Assembly: GCA_036785705.1 (NCBI GenBank)
Contig: JAWUZG010000332.1
Span: 4,526,001 to 4,590,000, forward strand
Source of the DNA: Acanthornis magna
Lineage: Eukaryota; Chordata; Aves; Passeriformes; Acanthizidae
Length of the DNA stretch: 64,000 nt
Reading direction: 5' to 3'
This document shows, piece by piece, positions 1 through 9,234 of this stretch; within the stretch, counting starts at the first letter, position 1; each line of letters begins with the position of its first letter. Under the pieces are notes generated by a model. The model saw only the letters and a list, made by a program, of their open reading frames with translations, searched no databases and was not told the DNA's origin. A program made the translations under genes and the position numbers.

Positions 1-1204
1 GCGTGGAGAGCCCTGAAAGGTTCTCGCTAAGTATTTTCGTGTCATCACAATCATGTAACTTCAAAGCTTAATTTTATACTTATGAAAGATGCCATATTGG
101 AGCTTTGGGAAGAGCAAGCTGTGTATTCAGTGCATAGTAAACAACTGAATTAATCACCTATTCTTACTTATGTAATCAAGAAGAGTGTTGTGAACTCTTC
201 AGTTCTGCGGGAGTTAACTTCCTGCCTTGCTCTATGCATGATCTGAAGACAAATCTTTCACGTTTACAAGTGGAAAGACAAAGGCTTTCATAGACATGTT
301 TCTTTAAAATGTCACATTAATTAATGCTTATCTTTTCACATGGACAAGGTGAGAAGTCAAATATGTCTGTGTCTGAGCACCTTTTCTTTCGGTGGAGTCT
401 CTCTGCCAGTTTTGAAGATCTGTGATAACCGTGTGAGCTGTGAAGTGTTGGAGGGGAATGTTGGGGATGTGGTGTGTGAGGAGGTACTGGTGAAGACATG
501 GCATGTGCTTCGTTGATGCCCAAAGTTATTGGTGACCTTATGAAAATGAGTCAGGAGGAGTCTTATGGTTTTATATTGCATGGTTGGACTCATATGGCCT
601 AGTTTTGGGTTCCACATTCTTTTTCATTAAGAGTGGTAGTCACACATCTTGTGAGGAGTCCATGTGCTGAAGAATGGTGACGTTGCCTTTGAGCTGATAC
701 TCTGATGATTGGGTCTTTGACTGAGCTGGTAATAACTCATGGCCTATATAACATTTTACATTTGTTCAAATTATCAGGAGGAACAGAGTAATCTTTGTGG
801 TGATGCTTGGGATCCACAAAGCTGTGCACACAACTTTTCTTCTAATGATGTCTGTATGCAAAATTTGCTTTCTTGTGTTATATTTGGACAGAGAGAAGTC
901 TGTCTATCCAGAGACAGGGCCAGTGCTGAAGTTCCCTGTGGTATAGTTTGAAAAGAATGAATGAATTCTGTCAAGTTCTATTTGTCCTAGTAGATAGATA
1001 AGGCCCCCAGCTGTGATTCTAAGCTTTTTCCCTTATCTTACTATCCAAGAAAATGACTGTGTGTGGGGTCTGTGTAGTGATCTCCTGTGTGAGCATCCTG
1101 TGTACTAGGTGCAATCTAGTTTCCTTTGTTGTGTATGTACCACATTTGACAAAATCTGAAATGTCAGCCCATGATTGATACTCATCTGGTGGTTTTCCAT
1201 TGTT

Positions 1205-1280
1205 GTCTTGTTTTATTAAGTTTTTTTAAATGATTTGTTTGGGTTGGGTTTTTTGTTTGTTTACTTGTTTGTTTTTTTTC
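1205..1280. repeat. T-rich / GTTT low-complexity tract (alpha copy 1)
   Basis: Run dominated by TTTG and TTTT units that ends in a poly-T stretch followed by CAGGGAG. The same tract ends the same way near 24545-24612 and 37620-37690. It may be slippage-prone filler. The poly-T plus CAG also resembles a splice acceptor, but no exon is recognisable behind it. Confidence 0.7.
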
Positions 1281-1383
1281 AGGGAGTAAAGTTGCTCCTC
1301 ATTGTGCCAGGCAATCCTGCCGACTCTCAAACATATCTTATAATTATACGAGTATTTCTCATCCATACCTTGAAGCTCTACAC

Positions 1384-1532
1384 AGAATCATAAAAACAGA
1401 GAAGCATAGAATGGTTAGGGTTGGAAAGGACCTTAAAAATCATCTCGTTCCAACTCCTCTGCCATAGGCAGTAACACCTTCCACCAGACCAGATTTTTCA
1501 CAGCCCCACCCAGCCTGAGCATGAATATTTCA
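1384..1532 (-). mobile_element. CR1 LINE 3'-end fragment, minus strand
   Basis: Read on the minus strand this has the familiar 3' end of avian CR1: a stretch like 'ggctgggtggggctgtg', then 'ggcagaggagttgg', 'aaggtcctttccaaccctaacc' in diverged form, and terminal ATTCTATG-like octamer repeats. On the + strand the key words are 'tagaatggttagggttgg' and 'ccttccaccagacc'. Only the last ~150 bp is present, typical of 5'-truncated LINE insertions. The same insertion sits in alpha copies 2 and 3, so it predates those duplications. Confidence 0.85.
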
Positions 1533-3419
1533 TTAAAGAAATACAGCTTCATAAATACATGTTTCCCTACGATGCTCTTTTCTCTGTGGCTGACATTCCA
1601 TGAAAAAATTTGTATATGTTGATGTTGAAACTAAAGGCTGTGCATGCAGAGTGAGGTGGGTGAGAACTCAGTTTTGTGTCAAGACAATCAGTGGATCCAT
1701 GTGGGTTTGACTGGAAAATGCTTTGATTTTATGCTTGGTGCCAAGGCCAGTGCCATTTCTTTTCTGATCCTGGTTTCCCTGTTATGAAAGACAATGACAG
1801 TCCTCCAGCAATAACGTTTTCCACATAACTGTTCATCGTATAACCATGATTCCTGGCTTAAACAGCTAAAACAGGCTAAATCTTGTGTGAAACCTCCATT
1901 ATCTGTCTTCATCTCTATGTAACAGTGTGATGTAGCATTTCTTCAGAGTTGTAATTACAACTTCCTTCCCTTGTTTCTGGGAAGGTTGCAGTTCATTTTC
2001 ACAATTCTGGACAGTACTTTTAAATTTGAAACCGTGACTGTGGTTTTTCAGCACATCCTTACTTCAGCTACCTAGGGCAGAATGCTGTGTTTGAGGAATA
2101 GGAAGCAAAAGCAATAAGAGAATCTGTTGTAATTTGTCAGAAGATTTACCTTGAGAAAGACACTGATGTGAAGCTATTTAGAATTATGGTTTCATAATTG
2201 TGCAAGGTGAGCAGGCCACACAGTAGAAAAAAACTTGCTGAGGTGAGGACTAATTCTTAAAATGAACCTGCCTATCATGTAGTCCAAAGTAAGTCTTTAG
2301 GGCCAGACTTGCAGATTGAGACCTCAATGACTTCCAGGTGCTGTCAGGGATGAATTTCATCCTTCATCCTTCAGCCTTCATTTTAATAAAGGCCTTGGAA
2401 GACTTCCTGGTGAGCATCTCTGACTACTTGTTGTCATACAATGCTTCCTTGCCATGCCTGATTTATGTTTTGGATTTTTGTGTTTTGATTTTTTTCTTTA
2501 TTTACTCTGTGGGTGTACTTAAAATTATCAACAGCATATCTTTTAGGTGGGAAGCATGAGAGTGACTTTGTGTTCTGTTATTGTTGGGAGAAATAGATGT
2601 AAATACCATCTTAGTAGAAGTTGAATCTCTACGAAAAAGTGCACATGATAAAGAGGGGGAGGAGATTCCCTCTAAGCCAATGGTTTGATGAGACATTCTC
2701 CATTGGATGACTGCCAATCTTTCCGTTTTGTTGTTTGTCATTCATGTGCTTTAGAATACTTCATTTTCTTCTGAGAATGGTGGTGAGCAGACAAATGTAC
2801 CTCCCTTCTCAGTGTGATTGTAGTGCAGTATCATCTCATGATAAATTTGAACAGTGAGATGGCCACAGGCAAACCTGCCAGTTGCATTGTGCAGAAGGAA
2901 GAGAAGACAGGGGAGCTCTGTGTGTGAGGCTGTAGAAGAACTCAGTCAAGTCCCTTGCTTGTCATATGTCATAGAGAACACAAGCTTGTGCCTGATGGGG
3001 TATAGTGTGATTTGAGTTGCCTCTGTAGAGCAAGTGAGACCTACAAAATATTATTGCATGTCATCTGTTCATTTTTATGTTTTCCTCACCATTGCATTGT
3101 TTGTTGTCATGAGCTCAACCTCAGGGTATCTGATCTTATGTTGAAGGTCACATCTGTCCCAATTGTCTGAGTGCAGGTGCAGTTCCTACAGACATCTGTG
3201 ATGTTTGCAACTGTACAGAGGAAGGGTTTCATGGACATAGGTGTACTCACCCAAGAGCACTCTGTCTGTAGTATAATTATGTAATAATGCAAAAGTATCC
3301 CTGCTACTGTCCACAAAGGGCAGAGTGGGCAGGCAGCCCAGCCAAGTTTTGTGTGAACAGATCAGAAGCCAGTGGGAGAATGTGCGCAGTTTCCCCTACA
3401 TCATTGCCCAGAAGAACAT

Positions 3420-4130
3420 GCTGGGCACTCGTCTGAAGGCTGTTAAATGGCTGAGGAACTGGCTGGATAGTCACCTCCAAAGAGTTATAGAGGGTGGCTC
3501 AATGTCCAAGTGGAAAGCAGTAACTTGTGCTGTCCCTCAAGAGTCCTTACTGGGAGCAGTATTGTTTAGTGTCTTCATAGATACTAAACTGTCTTCTTAG
3601 ACACTAAATTGACACTAATAGGATTGAGTGCACCTTCAGCAAATGTGCAGCTGATGCTAAACTGAGTTGATTCACGAGAGGGCAGAGATGCCAAGGAGGG
3701 ATGGGCTGGAGCACTGGCCTCATGCAAATAGCAGAAGATGAACAAGGCCAAGTGCAAGGTCCAGCACCTGGGTTGGGGCAATCCCCAGTTTCAACAGAGA
3801 GTAGGGGATAGGGAACAGCTTTGCAGAGACATACTTTGGGTTTATGTTGGGTGATGAGATGGGACATGAGCTCGCAAGGTGGACCAGCTGCTCATATTGT
3901 ATTCTGCATTGCGTAAAAAGTACTATGATCAGCAGGTCAGGGGAAGTCTTCACCTCCTCTAAACTCCTTTTGTTAGACTTCAGGCTGCATGCACATCTAG
4001 GGTCAATATCCAAAATGGACATGCTAGAGTCCACAGAAGGATCATGAAAATGACCTCAGGGTTGGAACGTCTGCTATGCAGAAGGACAGAAGGCGTTTAG
4101 GTCTTCAGGAAAGAAGAAAAGGATACCTCT
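3420..4130 (+). mobile_element. CR1 LINE reverse-transcriptase remnant (alpha copy 1)
   Basis: Translating the + strand gives pieces of the C-terminal part of CR1 ORF2: LRNWLDSHLQRVIEGGSMSKW, a VPQxSxLGxVLF block, then in other frames 'KCKVQHLGWGNP' and a region like RxxxIMKMTSGLE. Stops and frame changes break it throughout, so it is dead. It is on the opposite strand to the CR1 tail at 1.4 kb, so it is a separate insertion. Its left edge is uncertain and could be as far left as 3311. Confidence 0.8.
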
Positions 4131-4246
4131 GTGTAAACATTTCCAATTATTTTTGCTGTTTCAGTTTATAAAGTAAGCTCATAAGAAAGATGAAGGGAGC
4201 TCTTTTTACCAGGGCCTGTGGTCATAGGAGAACACACAAGGGTTTT

Positions 4247-4251
<5 letters not shown>

Positions 4252-4275
<24 letters not shown>
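4252..4275. repeat. Poly-A run, 24 bases
   Basis: Uninterrupted A tract about 120 bp downstream of the CR1 remnant. CR1 elements do not normally end in poly-A, so it is more likely a simple-repeat expansion. The matching sites in alpha copies 2 and 3 read 'aactgaaaaagg' and lack the long run, so the expansion is specific to this copy. Confidence 0.85.
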
Positions 4276-4277
<2 letters not shown>

Positions 4278-4869
4278 TTTGATTAGAAGAAAATTTTACA
4301 GTGTGGATTGTGACAAAATGTAAAACATTGCCCAGAGAAGTTATGGATATGCCTCCAACGTTCAATTCGAGCAGAAAATGTTCCTGCTCATGGCAGAGGT
4401 GTGGGTTCAATAACTATTAGAGAACCCTTCCAACTGAAAATATTGTTTGGATCTATAAAGAACACAACTTTGCTTTGCACTTTCCCATTGCCAGGCCCTC
4501 AGATATGGAGATGCAGATGAAACAACTTTCAAGAATCAGAAACGAAAGAGTAAATGTCAATCAGCTATATTGGCATAGACATGGCTTCCATGACTTTAGA
4601 CTGATCTATCTCTCAGGTTAATTCATACCAAAGAAAGAAAAATTTAAGATACCTGACATAGTGCAAAAAAACTTTTGAAGTCTTCCCCATATTATCGTGT
4701 ATTGCTGCTATAGATGCACCGTGATTTTATAAAGAGCTGCTGAAATCCATTCTTTACTTCCCTGCCTAGAATATCTGCTTCTGCTTGTTCACTGTGACTG
4801 AAAACACCGACATAAAAGCACACGAAAGCGCACTTGAGATAAAATGCTTTTGGAGTCGCATAAAGAGAG

Positions 4870-4973
4870 AGCTTCTGCGCTTGCTGATTGCGGTGTAAGG
4901 GACCCCGGAGCGGTGCAGCGCTGAGCCCCGCCCAAAGCCGGGCCCCCTTGAGCGCGGCCATCCGGCGGCTGCA
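4870..4973 (+). promoter_or_regulatory. gB1 promoter block
   Basis: The block starts with cttctgcgcttgctgattg, then ggagcggtgcagcgctgag, then an Sp1-type GC box CCCCGCCC at 4926-4933. It is nearly invariant in front of all six gB exons, while sequence further upstream drifts. CGCT occurs twice, matching the core of the conserved promoter element known from mammalian clustered protocadherins, but I cannot confirm the full motif. The transcription start is not determinable here. Confidence 0.55.
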
Positions 4974-5107
4974 GTGGCGTCGCGGCGCCTCCGGGTGCCG
5001 CTGTTGGCCGCCGCCGAACGGCGCTGGAGCCGCCGCCGCCGCAGCCGCGTCCTGCCCCCGCAGGCTGCTCGCTCGCCCGGCGCCGGCCACAGCGGCAGCG
5101 GCACGGC

Positions 5108-5134
5108 CAGCAGCAGCAGCAGCAGCGGCGGCGG
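5108..5134 (+). repeat. (CAG)6(CGG)3 in gB1 leader
   Basis: Short triplet repeat in the GC-rich 5' leader, 158 bases before the start codon. Copies in gB2 and gB4 have the same unit count; gB3 and gB5 have eight CAG followed by CGG, of the same total length. Confidence 0.85.
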
Positions 5135-5291
5135 CGAGAGGCGGCTCTTGGTGGTTCCTGCAGCGGCGTCCGAGGCGGCCAGAGCGGCTTGGCTGTGGTG
5201 CGGCGGCCCCTGCGCTGGCTGGCGAGAGCGGCTGGAAGGGAGGCAGGGCAGCGGCAGGAGGCAGGAGAGCGGCGAGCGCTGCGCCAAGACA

Positions 5292-7760
5292 ATGGCGGTG
5301 AGGCGGCGGCAGAGGCGCGGGCCGGGCGGCGGGCGAGCGCTGCTGGCCGCGGTGCTGCTGTGCGTGTGCTGCCGGGCGGCGGCGGAGCGGGTCCGCTACA
5401 CCATCGCCGAGGAGCTGGCCAGAGGCTCGCTCGTGGGGCCGCTGGCGCGGGACCTGGGGCTCAGCGCCGACGAGCTGCCGGCGCGCAAGCTGCGGGTGGC
5501 GTCTGCCGGCAAGAAGCAGCTGAAATACTTCACGGTGAATGAGGAAAACGGGAACCTGTACGTGAACGAGAGGCTGGACAGAGAGGAAATGTGCGGCGAG
5601 TCGGCGACGTGCTCTGTCACCTTCGAGGTGCTGGTGCACAACCCACTGAACGTCTTCCACGTCGAGGTGTCCATCGAGGACGTGAATGACAACTCCCCGG
5701 CCTTCAGGAAGGCTGCTTTGGAACTCGAGATTGGTGAATGGACGATTCCCGGTGCTCGTTTTCCATTGGAGATGGCCCGAGATACGGATGTGGGCAGCAA
5801 CTCGCTGCTGACTTACCAGCTCAGCAGCAACCCGTCCTTCTCACTGTCCATGAAGGAAAAGCCGGGTGGAAAAAAGCAGCCGGAATTAGTGCTGGAGAGA
5901 GCATTGGACCGCGAGAAGCAGAGCTTCTTTGAGCTGGTGCTGACAGCCGTGGACAGTGGGGACCCGGCGAGGTCGGGGAGTGTCCAGGTTCACGTCAACG
6001 TGATGGACTTAAATGACAACCCGCCCGTGTTCAGCAAAAGCGCCTACGAGGCACGAGTGGCAGAGAATCTGCCAGCGGGGTCGCTGGTGCTGCGAGTGCA
6101 GGCAACAGATGCGGACGCGGGCACCAACGGGCGGGTCTCCTACGCCTTCAGCAACGTCCCGGACGATGTCCTTTCCTTGTTCGCTATTGACAACGAGAGC
6201 GGCGAGATGAAGACAGTGGGTCCCCTCGATTTCGAGGAGAAAAATAAATACATTTTTGGCCTGGAGGCGATGGACGGCGGCGGGCTCACCGGTCACTGCG
6301 AAGTGCAGATAGATATCACCGACGAGAACGACAACGCACCCGAGATCACGATTCTGTCTCTGTCGAGCCCTGTGCCCGAGGACGCACCAGCCGGCACTGT
6401 GGTGGCCCTGCTGAACGTGAAAGATCCGGACTCTGGCGAGAACGGTCAGGTGTCGTGCGAGCTGTCGGGCGAGGCGCCGCTGTCAATCGTGGCGTCGTCG
6501 GGCGGCTCGTACAAGGTGGTGACGGCGAGCGCGCTGGACCGCGAGCAGGCGTCCGAGCACCGCGTGACGGTGGTGGCTCGGGACGGGGGCAGGCCGGCGC
6601 AGTCGAGCCGCACGGAGCTGGTGCTGGAGGTGTCGGACGTGAACGACAACGCGCCGGTGTTCGAGGAGGCGGCGTACAGCGCCTACGTGGCGGAGAACAA
6701 CGCGGCGGGCGCGCTGGTGCTGCGCGTGCAGGCGCGGGACGCGGACGCGGGCGCCAACGGGCGCGTGAGCTACTGGCTGGCGGGCGGCAGCGCGGGCGCG
6801 GCGGGCGCGGCGCCGCTCGTGTCGGTGGAGGCGCGGAGCGGCGCGCTGTACGCGCAGCGCTCCTTCGACTACGAGCAGTGCCGCGAGTTCGCCGTGGAGG
6901 TGCGGGCGCAGGACGGCGGCGCGCCGGCGCGCAGCTCCACGGCCACGGTGCGCGTCTTCGTGCTGGACCGCAACGACAACGCGCCAAGGGTGCTCTGGCC
7001 GGCGGCGCCGGGACCGGGTGCTGTGGCCGCGGGATCGGCCCCGACGCCGTTCGAGGTGGTTCCGCGTTCGGCCGAGGCCGGGTACCTGGTGGCCAAGGTG
7101 GTGGCGGTGGACGCGGACGCGGGGCGCAACGCGTGGCTGTCGTACGAGCTGGCCAAGGCGTCGGAGCCGGCGCTGTTCCGCGTGGGGCTGCACAGCGGCG
7201 AGGTGCGCACGGCGCGCGCCGTGTCCGAGAGGGACGCGGCCAAGCAGCGCGTGGTGGCCGTGGTGAAGGACCACGGGCAGCCGGCGCTGTCGGCCACGGC
7301 CACGCTGCACGTGGTGCTGGCCGAGAGCTTGCAGGAGGCGCTGCCGGAGCTGAGCGAGCGGGCGGCAGGCGCCGAGGCGCCGGCGGCCGAGCTGCAGTTC
7401 TACCTGGTGCTGGCGCTGGCGCTGCTGTCGGCGCTCTTCCTGCTGAGCGTGGCGCTGGCCGTGCTGGCGCGCCTGCGCCGGGCCGGGCCGCCCGCCGTGC
7501 TGCGCTGCCTGGGCGCGCAGCGCTTCTCGGTGGCCGGCGCCGCCTTCCCGGCCGACTTCTGCGAGGGCACCTTGCCCTACTCCTACAACCTGTGCGTGGC
7601 GGCGCCGGCGCGCGCCGTGCCCGAGGCCGCTTGGCCGCCGCCGCCGCCGGTGCCCATCCTGTCTGCGGAGGAGCTTCTGGGCGGGGATTGCTGCGAGAAG
7701 CCGAACCCGAGTAGTACCGCCGTTGTAGGAGAGCCGCCCGCCGACTCCGACGCAGCTCAG
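5292..7760 (+). CDS. PCDHGB-like: Protocadherin gamma-B-like variable exon gB1
   Basis: Single exon of 823 codons, then a splice donor after CAG (next bases gtctgt), phase 0. It encodes a neuronal cell-surface recognition cadherin that family knowledge says is completed by shared constant exons outside the window. Signal peptide about 1-31 ([12 protein letters not shown] core). Cadherin repeats EC1-EC6 are delimited by DVNDNSP (130), DLNDNPP (239), DENDNAP (344), DVNDNAP (449) and DRNDNAP (559). EC1 has the C-x5-C loop CGESATC (101-107). There is a possible N-glycosylation site at NES 301. Membrane segment about 703-727. The tail carries [13 protein letters not shown], the hallmark that places it with PCDHGB rather than PCDHGA. 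The start was chosen because it is the first ATG after the promoter block, with A at -3 and G at +4. The reading frame is open upstream for 106 codons without an ATG. Unspliced, it would stop at 7805. Confidence 0.93.
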
Positions 7761-8930
7761 GTCTGTAAAAACCGCTCATGTTCTTTTATCCTGAGCCTTT
7801 CTTAAGCGCGTGCGGCGGTCTTTTCGGCCTCTGTTCTCTTTTGGTCCGGCTCGTACAAGTTTGTGTTTCAATGAAGCCCTCTTAGAATCCTGTCCTGTGT
7901 CTTTTAACAGCCGGCGGCGTGAACGGGTACTTCTTGTCTCGTCGGCTGTCATACCTGTGGGCTTGGTAGAATGTCTCTTACCTTTCAGCTTCGAGTGCAT
8001 ACAATATTACAGAAGTGGTTATGCTCTTAATTACATTTTCCTTTCATTCATTTCCCCTCACAGTAGGTAGATTTAGACGGCAGGTTTTTCCTCATGACAT
8101 GTTGAGGTTCATCTAAAGGACTTTGTCTTCGAAACTTGTCTGATAAGCTAAGGGTTTCTAATGATGAAGGCAGAATTTCAATATGTAGATCGAGCTGCTT
8201 GAAATTTCGGGTTTTTGTTTACTGATTTGGCTTTCTCGATTTGTGCCTGGGTAAGAGCTGTAGAAAATCGGTTTTTATTTACTTCTGTTTTGGTATTGCA
8301 ATCCAAAAGGATATGTACAAGTGGATCACTGAGTAGAGAAGTGAGTGGTCATTCCTTCTCAATGAATTCTCATCCGCTCTTTCATGTGCCCTCATTCTTT
8401 TGGGGGAAGGTAGCTGTGTTAAGGGGCAGGTTTCCGTGAACAAATGGAATGAGCCTTACTTGTAGGGGAGGGTTTTTCGTTCAACTGTGCTGTCCGAGAT
8501 TATTTAGGTATGTTATTAGGCCTTTTTTTGGTTCATCATACGTTCAGACTCAGTGGGAAAATTTTGTCTACGAAGTCTGTGTTGTCTGAAATGTTAGGAG
8601 TTAAATTAAAAAAGATCTGCTAACTCTATATGATGGGATCAGGAAAAGGGAGTGAGTGTTTCTCCTTCCTGATCCATCTTTCCCGAAGTGAAGTACTGGG
8701 ACTTGGGTGGCTGCTGAATTAACCGGTTGGTTAATGCTGGTTTTGCTGCTGTACTCGAAAGGGAACATACGTGTCCCACCGTAATGAACGTTCAGCTGTG
8801 TTCGATCCCATACTTTGTCCGAAGGCGGTTTCAGAAATGACAGCCATAGTCCTGCTGGACTGGACACTGCGTCTCCGTTACGATTTTGCTGCCTGCGAGA
8901 TTTGCGCGTGGGCATAGCAGGGCGGGAGGA
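7761..8930. repeat. Spacer gB1-gA1 (family shared with gB3-gA3 and gB4-gA4)
   Basis: It begins with the splice donor gtctgtaaaa. Landmarks such as 'tgtgtttcaatgaagccct', 'cggcaggtttttcctc', 'cttcgaaacttgtctgataagct' and 'ctgctggactggacactgcg' recur in the same order in the spacers after gB3 and gB4, but not after gB2 or gB5. No gene or RNA is seen. The spacer is duplicated together with its flanking exons. Confidence 0.8.
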
Positions 8931-9040
8931 CTCGGCAGCGCTCGGTGCCTGCAGTGCCGGGAGGAGGCTGCGGGCGCCGCTGTTGACCGAGAGGAGCGAG
9001 AGGAAGATCGGAGAGCTTCAGTCAGCCCCGCCCGCTGAGG
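8931..9040 (+). promoter_or_regulatory. gA1 promoter block
   Basis: Block conserved before all five gA exons: cagcgctcggtgcc, then TGCAGTGCC (8950-8958) followed directly by gggaggaggctgcggg, then cgccgctgttgaccgag, ending with a GC box CCCCGCCC (9026-9033). TGCAGTGCC is the form of the upstream submotif of extended CTCF sites, and CTCF at clustered-protocadherin promoters is well established. The adjoining core match is only partial. A second GC-rich box lies just upstream near 8920. Confidence 0.55.
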
Positions 9041-9234
9041 TTCGGCTCGCTCCGTTGTTTCCTGTCAGGATCAGCGGCGGGCGGTCTGCGAGCGACCCCG
9101 CGGTACGGACCCGCGCTGCAGTGAGACGGAAGGACCGCCGGCAGACCGGGAGCAGCGAGACGGAGTTGAACAGGGAGACGGATCGGTAGACGGAGGCGGG
9201 GAACAGCTGGCTTTGGTGCGGTGCCGCGGCTGAG

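Larger units (their letters stand above)
1..4869. repeat. Intergenic 'alpha' block, copy 1, upstream of gB1
   Basis: AT-rich DNA with no gene I can support. It aligns by eye, with the same order of landmarks, to 23.3-28.2 kb and 36.4-41.3 kb, so it is one of three copies of a duplicated intergenic unit. It holds a minus-strand CR1 3' end near 1.4 kb, a T-rich low-complexity run near 1.2 kb, a CR1 reverse-transcriptase remnant from 3.4 to 4.1 kb and a 24-base A run at 4252-4275. Its short open frames (for example the 70-codon frame at 739-951) recur in the other copies but with frame-neutral and non-neutral changes alike, so I read them as chance. The window starts inside this block; an unseen gA exon probably lies to its left. 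Confidence 0.8.

Noticed and set aside
739..951. 70-codon frame repeated at 24062-24277 and 37134-37349
   Set aside because: Present because the alpha block is triplicated. It has no homology I recognise and no promoter or coding-like substitution pattern, and the residues differ at conserved and non-conserved positions alike.
1240..1285. Poly-T plus CAG as a splice acceptor of a hidden exon
   Set aside because: No open, conserved exon or matching donor follows in any of the three copies; low-complexity sequence explains it.
3325..3600. 91-codon frame resembling reverse transcriptase as a functional gene
   Set aside because: A short broken piece of CR1 ORF2 interrupted by stops and frame changes; annotated as a mobile-element remnant instead.
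4252..4275. A24 run as a retroelement poly-A tail or transcript end
   Set aside because: No target-site duplication or element body is seen next to it, and the paralogous sites lack it.
6346..7779. Long antisense open frames (up to ~565 codons) opposite the exons, for example 6346-7779 and 42545-44242 on the minus strand
   Set aside because: They arise from GC-rich, stop-poor codons of the sense protein, recur wherever the exon is repeated, and have Arg/Pro/His-rich low-complexity products with no domain.
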